Assembly: GCF_001982635.1 (NCBI RefSeq) | Contig: NZ_MKFI01000009.1 | Location: 1-64,000, forward strand | Source: Bradyrhizobium mercantei | Lineage (GTDB): Bacteria > Pseudomonadota > Alphaproteobacteria > Rhizobiales > Xanthobacteraceae | Length of the DNA stretch: 64,000 nt | Reading direction: 5' to 3' | Made by a program: the position numbers and the translations under genes | The notes under the pieces: model-generated | What the model saw: the letters and a program-made list of their open reading frames with translations, nothing else | Databases searched by the model: none | Told to the model about the DNA's origin: nothing | Shown here: piece by piece, positions 61,024 through 64,000 of the stretch | Layout of the letters: each line of letters begins with the position of its first letter | Position numbering within the stretch: the stretch's first letter is position 1

Positions 61024-61913
61024 TGTTCGATTACCAGTTCTTCGTGGAGGTTCTCGTCGGTGGGCTGTTGTCCGGCGTGATGTACTCCCTGGTCGCGATC
61101 GGCTTCGTGCTGATCTACAAGACATCCGGTATTCTAAACTTCGCGCAAGGCGCGATGCTCTTGTTCGCCGCGCTCACTTTCGTGAGCCTGGTCGAGCGCG
61201 GCGTGCCGTTCTGGCTGTCCCTCTCCGCCACTTTGATGATCATGGTGGGGCTGGGGATCACCGTCGAGCGGACGGTACTGCGGCCGCTCGTCAACCAGTC
61301 ACCAATGACGTTGTTTATGGCGACGCTGGGTCTGTCCTATGTGATAGAGGGGGCCGCACAGTTGTTGTGGGGCACGCAGGTCCACGGCCTCGATCTCGGC
61401 ATCGACGATGTTCCCTTCGAGCTGGGTGGCGTTCTGATCAGCCGGTTCGATCTGTTCGCGGCGGCAATCGCGGGCGCGCTGGTCACGGCCTTTGCGCTGT
61501 TCTTCCGTTACACCCGAACAGGCCTCGCGTTCCGCGCAGTGGCAGATGATCAGTTCGCAGCCCTCGCGGTGGGGCTGCGCCTGTCGCGGGTTTGGGCGGC
61601 CGTATGGACCGCGGCCGGCATCGTCGCGCTTGTCGCGGGCCTGCTGTGGGGCGCTCGCCTTGGCGTGCAGTTCTCACTATCGCTCGTCGTGCTCAAGGCG
61701 CTGCCTGTGCTGGTACTCGGCGGCTTTGACTCGGTTGCGGGCGCCATCGTCGGAGGCCTCCTGATCGGCGCAATCGAAAAACTGGCTGAGGTCTACATCG
61801 GCCCGTTCGTCGGCGGCGGAATTGAGGCGTGGGCGGCGTACGTGGTGGCGCTCGGCTTCTTGCTGGTTCGCCCTTCCGGGCTGTTCGGCCAGAGATTGGT
61901 TGAAAGGGCCTGA
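61023..61913 (+). CDS. Branched-chain-type ABC permease (LivH-like)
   Basis: A 296-residue inner-membrane protein with about eight hydrophobic segments. GVMYSLVAIGFVLIYKTSGI followed by LNFAQGAMLLFAALTF near residue 40 and VERTVLRPLVNQSPMTLFMA near residue 85 are LivH hallmarks. LPVLVLGGFDSVAGAIVGGL near residue 230 is the conserved C-terminal coupling region. The ATG overlaps the ATPase stop. Confidence 0.92.
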   Translation: MFDYQFFVEVLVGGLLSGVMYSLVAIGFVLIYKTSGILNFAQGAMLLFAALTFVSLVERGVPFWLSLSATLMIMVGLGITVERTVLRPLVNQSPMTLFMATLGLSYVIEGAAQLLWGTQVHGLDLGIDDVPFELGGVLISRFDLFAAAIAGALVTAFALFFRYTRTGLAFRAVADDQFAALAVGLRLSRVWAAVWTAAGIVALVAGLLWGARLGVQFSLSLVVLKALPVLVLGGFDSVAGAIVGGLLIGAIEKLAEVYIGPFVGGGIEAWAAYVVALGFLLVRPSGLFGQRLVERA

Positions 61914-61916
61914 TCG

Positions 61917-62978
61917 ATGACGAGGCCTGTTCGCTCGATTGCCACCGGCTGGCTTAGCGCCCCTCATTTTGCCCCCGCGGTTCTTCTGATCGTGGCCTAT
62001 GGTGTCGTTCCGTTCGCAGGCTCCGATTACCTGCTCGATGCAGTGCTGACGCCGTTCCTTGCGCTCGGGCTTGCCGCCTTGGGGCTTAATCTGCTTACGG
62101 GCTATGCCGGCCAGGTTTCGCTCGGGTCGGCAGCCTTTCTCGCGGTCGGCGCCTATGCCGCCTACAATTTCAACCTGCGTCTGCATGGGGTGTCGTTCCT
62201 GATGAGCCTCATGGCCGCGGGCCTCGTGACCGCGGCGGTCGGGATCATCTTCGGTCTGCCGAGCCTTAGGCTGCGCGGCTTCTACCTCGCGGTCTCGACG
62301 CTTGCGGCGCAGTTCTTCGTGCAGTGGGCGCTCACGAAGTTCGGATGGTTTTCCAACAACAATCCGTCCGGGGTGATCGATGCGCCGCAGCTGACGGTCG
62401 CTGGCATCATCTTCACGGGCGCGGTTGGGCGCTACCTCTTTTCGCTGACCGTCGTCGTCATCGCGACGCTGTTTGCCATCCACCTGCTGCGCTCACAGGT
62501 CGGACGCAATTTCATCGCGCTGCGCGACCATGAGACGGCGGCCAAGGTGCTCGGCGTGCCGTTGTTGCGTACCAAGCTGCTCGCCTTTGGCGTCTCATCG
62601 TTCTTTATCGGGATCGCAGGCGTATTATGGGCCTTCGCCTATCTGCGTACCGTGGAGCCGGCCGGATTCAATCTGGATCGTTCGTTCGAGATCCTGTTCA
62701 TGATCATCATCGGCGGGCTGGCCTCGATCCGGGGAGCGTTTCTGGGTGCGGCATTCATCGTCGTGTTTCCGCTTCTCCTTTCGCGCCTTGGCGCCGCGCT
62801 TCTCGGCAACGTCTTCGATTCCGGTGTGCTCGAAATGAGCCAGCGCATCGTTATCGGTGCGCTCATTATCGGCCTTCTGATCGCAGAACCACGCGGTTTG
62901 ATCGCGCTGGTTGACCGCCTTGCAGAGCGGGTCCTGCGCCGGTCTCCTCGTCCGCTTCCTCGTTCCCCCCAGTTTTGA
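61917..62978 (+). CDS. Branched-chain-type ABC permease (LivM-like)
   Basis: A 353-residue inner-membrane partner of the LivH-like protein, starting 3 bp after its stop. ALGLNLLTGYAGQVSLGSAA near residue 55, GLPSLRLRGFYLAVSTLAAQ near 118, and FIALRDHETAAKVLGVPLLR near 200 are diagnostic, with IIGGLASIRGAFLGAAFIVV near 270. The C-terminus is basic (RRSPRPLPRSPQF) and cytoplasmic. Confidence 0.92.
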   Translation: MTRPVRSIATGWLSAPHFAPAVLLIVAYGVVPFAGSDYLLDAVLTPFLALGLAALGLNLLTGYAGQVSLGSAAFLAVGAYAAYNFNLRLHGVSFLMSLMAAGLVTAAVGIIFGLPSLRLRGFYLAVSTLAAQFFVQWALTKFGWFSNNNPSGVIDAPQLTVAGIIFTGAVGRYLFSLTVVVIATLFAIHLLRSQVGRNFIALRDHETAAKVLGVPLLRTKLLAFGVSSFFIGIAGVLWAFAYLRTVEPAGFNLDRSFEILFMIIIGGLASIRGAFLGAAFIVVFPLLLSRLGAALLGNVFDSGVLEMSQRIVIGALIIGLLIAEPRGLIALVDRLAERVLRRSPRPLPRSPQF

Positions 62979-63007
62979 AAAGCCTCTCGAACCAAAGGAC
63001 AAATGTC

Positions 63008-64000
63008 ATGCGTCTATCAAGATCGCTTCGGGCTGCGGCGCTCGCCGCCGCCATTGGCCTTTCTGCTGCGCTGCCGACCCACGCCGACGAGCAGTTCTTC
63101 CCATTGCAGAGCTACCGGGTCGGTCCGTACGCAGCAGGCGGCACCGGCTTCTTCGGCGGCTTCATCGACTATCTGAACCTCATCAATATTCGCGACGGAG
63201 GCGTTGGCGGCGTCAAGCTGACCTGGGAAGAGGGCGAGACGCAGTACGAGGTCGAACGCGGTGTCGAAGTCTATGAGCGGCTTAAAAGCCATCCGGGGGT
63301 GGCGGCCTGGAATCCGCTTTCTGTCGGGATCGCCTATGCGATGATCGATCGCATCGCCAAGGACAAGGTGCCGTTGATCACCATCAACCATGGCCGGACC
63401 GATTCAACCGACGGTCGGGTGTTTCCTTACGTGTTTCCCCTGCTGCTCAACCCCTACAGTGAGACGTCGGGCATCGTGAACTACATCGCCTCGCGCGAGG
63501 GGGGCGCCGACAAACTGAAGGGCAAGAAGATCGTCGTGCTCTATCACGGCTCGCCCTACGGCAAGGAGACGATCCCGATCTATAAGCTCCTCGCCGACAA
63601 GTATGGCTTCTCCCTCGGGCAGATCGAGGTGCCCCATCCCGGCAATGAACAGCAATCGCAGTGGCTGTCGATCCGGCGTGCCAAGCCCGATTATGTGGTG
63701 CTGCGTGGCTGGGGCGTGATGAATCCGGTCGCACTGAAGACCGCGCAGAAGGTCGGCTTCCCGGTCGATCACATCATCGGCAATGTCTGGTCAAATTCGG
63801 AAGAGGACGTCATTCCCGCCGGCGATGCCGCCAAGGGCTATGTCGCGATCACGACCCAGGCATCCGGCGCCGAATACCCGGTACTGCAGGAGATCATCAA
63901 GACGGTCTACGGCGCAGGAAAGGGCAATCTCGACGACAAGAAGCGGATCGGCAGCGTCTATCACAACCTCGGCATCGTGAATGGGATTCTGAACGTCGAG
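63008..64000 (+). CDS. Periplasmic substrate-binding protein of the Liv-type transporter (runs off window)
   Basis: At least 331 residues. The signal peptide MRLSRSLRAAALAAAIGLSA is cleaved near PTHA-DEQ. The mature protein (QFFPLQSYRVGPYAAGGTGF) is a type I periplasmic binding fold of the Peripla_BP_6 group, with VAAWNPLSVGIAYAMIDRIA, KGKKIVVLYHGSPYGKETIP and DYVVLRGWGVMNPVALKTAQ as family stretches. It begins 29 bp after the LivM-like gene. In the sfnG context the ligand may be a sulfone, sulfonate or other small organosulfur molecule rather than an amino acid. The frame is still open at the window end. Confidence 0.88.
   Translation, partial: MRLSRSLRAAALAAAIGLSAALPTHADEQFFPLQSYRVGPYAAGGTGFFGGFIDYLNLINIRDGGVGGVKLTWEEGETQYEVERGVEVYERLKSHPGVAAWNPLSVGIAYAMIDRIAKDKVPLITINHGRTDSTDGRVFPYVFPLLLNPYSETSGIVNYIASREGGADKLKGKKIVVLYHGSPYGKETIPIYKLLADKYGFSLGQIEVPHPGNEQQSQWLSIRRAKPDYVVLRGWGVMNPVALKTAQKVGFPVDHIIGNVWSNSEEDVIPAGDAAKGYVAITTQASGAEYPVLQEIIKTVYGAGKGNLDDKKRIGSVYHNLGIVNGILNVE

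Noticed and set aside
61677..62483. 268-codon minus-strand frame opposite the LivH/LivM-like genes
   Set aside because: Highly charged, motif-free and entirely antisense to two clear permease genes.
1..64000. tRNA genes, rRNA, CRISPR arrays, NifA/sigma-54 promoter pairs
   Set aside because: I looked for T-loop words, regular spaced repeats and TGGCAC-N5-TTGC pairs while reading and found none convincing; a dedicated scan (tRNAscan, CRISPR finder, PWM search) was not possible here.

Overview
The window reads as an accessory (symbiosis-island-like) region of a Bradyrhizobium-type alphaproteobacterium. The basis is an Omp2b/RopA-type porin near the left edge, many decayed insertion sequences (IS481, IS66, IS110, IS3, IS5), long stretches without intact genes, and two copies of a QseC/QseM/FseA-like control module of the kind known from rhizobial integrative and conjugative elements (ICEs). 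I saw no tRNA, rRNA, CRISPR array or integrase.

Layout. 0-10.5 kb: IS481 end, decayed IS66, a porin with a clear terminator, a crotonyl-CoA carboxylase/reductase divergent from a crotonase, a long eroded stretch, and an amidohydrolase. 11-13.3 kb: ICE control module copy 1 (HTH regulator; QseM-like antiactivator with a 2-base deletion; FseA-like activator split by a +1 frameshift site). 13.7-23.7 kb: a decaying nucleotide-sugar/surface-polysaccharide cluster (rfbF, rfbG remnant, epimerases, C-methyltransferase, aminopeptidase-like protein, UDP-glucuronate decarboxylase-like enzyme, UDP-glucose dehydrogenase). 24.2-26.6 kb: control module copy 2, which looks intact. 27.4-30.2 kb: a bacterial ubiquitination-like operon (tiny Pro-rich ORF, E2-E1 fusion, JAB protease) beside a divergent 49-residue ORF.

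30.3-45.3 kb looks like a phosphonate uptake and catabolism locus. It contains a DcaP-type porin, a LysR regulator, phosphonopyruvate hydrolase, an aminotransferase, a four-gene sugar/glycerophosphate-type ABC importer, a MetE-like methyltransferase, a second PLP enzyme and an alkaline-phosphatase-superfamily hydrolase. Three near-identical CATC-N9-GATG boxes lie upstream of the porin, lysR and ABC operon and may define the regulon.

45.5-58.3 kb looks like a duplicated and partly eroded phosphonate biosynthesis region: two PEP mutases, a cytidylyltransferase-like enzyme plus a chimeric pseudogene copy, a CDP-alcohol phosphatidyltransferase, an aminotransferase, a methyltransferase, a GNAT and a deacylase. 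A 28-bp dyad (GRTCAAC-N14-RTTGATY) lies 66-72 bp before the start codon of both intact PEP mutases, before a truncated copy, and before a fourth possible head remnant 30 kb away. 59-64 kb holds a dimethylsulfone monooxygenase (sfnG) followed by a branched-chain-amino-acid-type ABC transporter that runs off the window.

The most interesting claims are the paired production and breakdown of C-P compounds in one island with two distinct candidate regulatory motifs, the double FseA module with conserved Phe-codon +1 slip sites, and the small ubiquitin-like operon. All functional calls come from reading sequence motifs; no database search was run.
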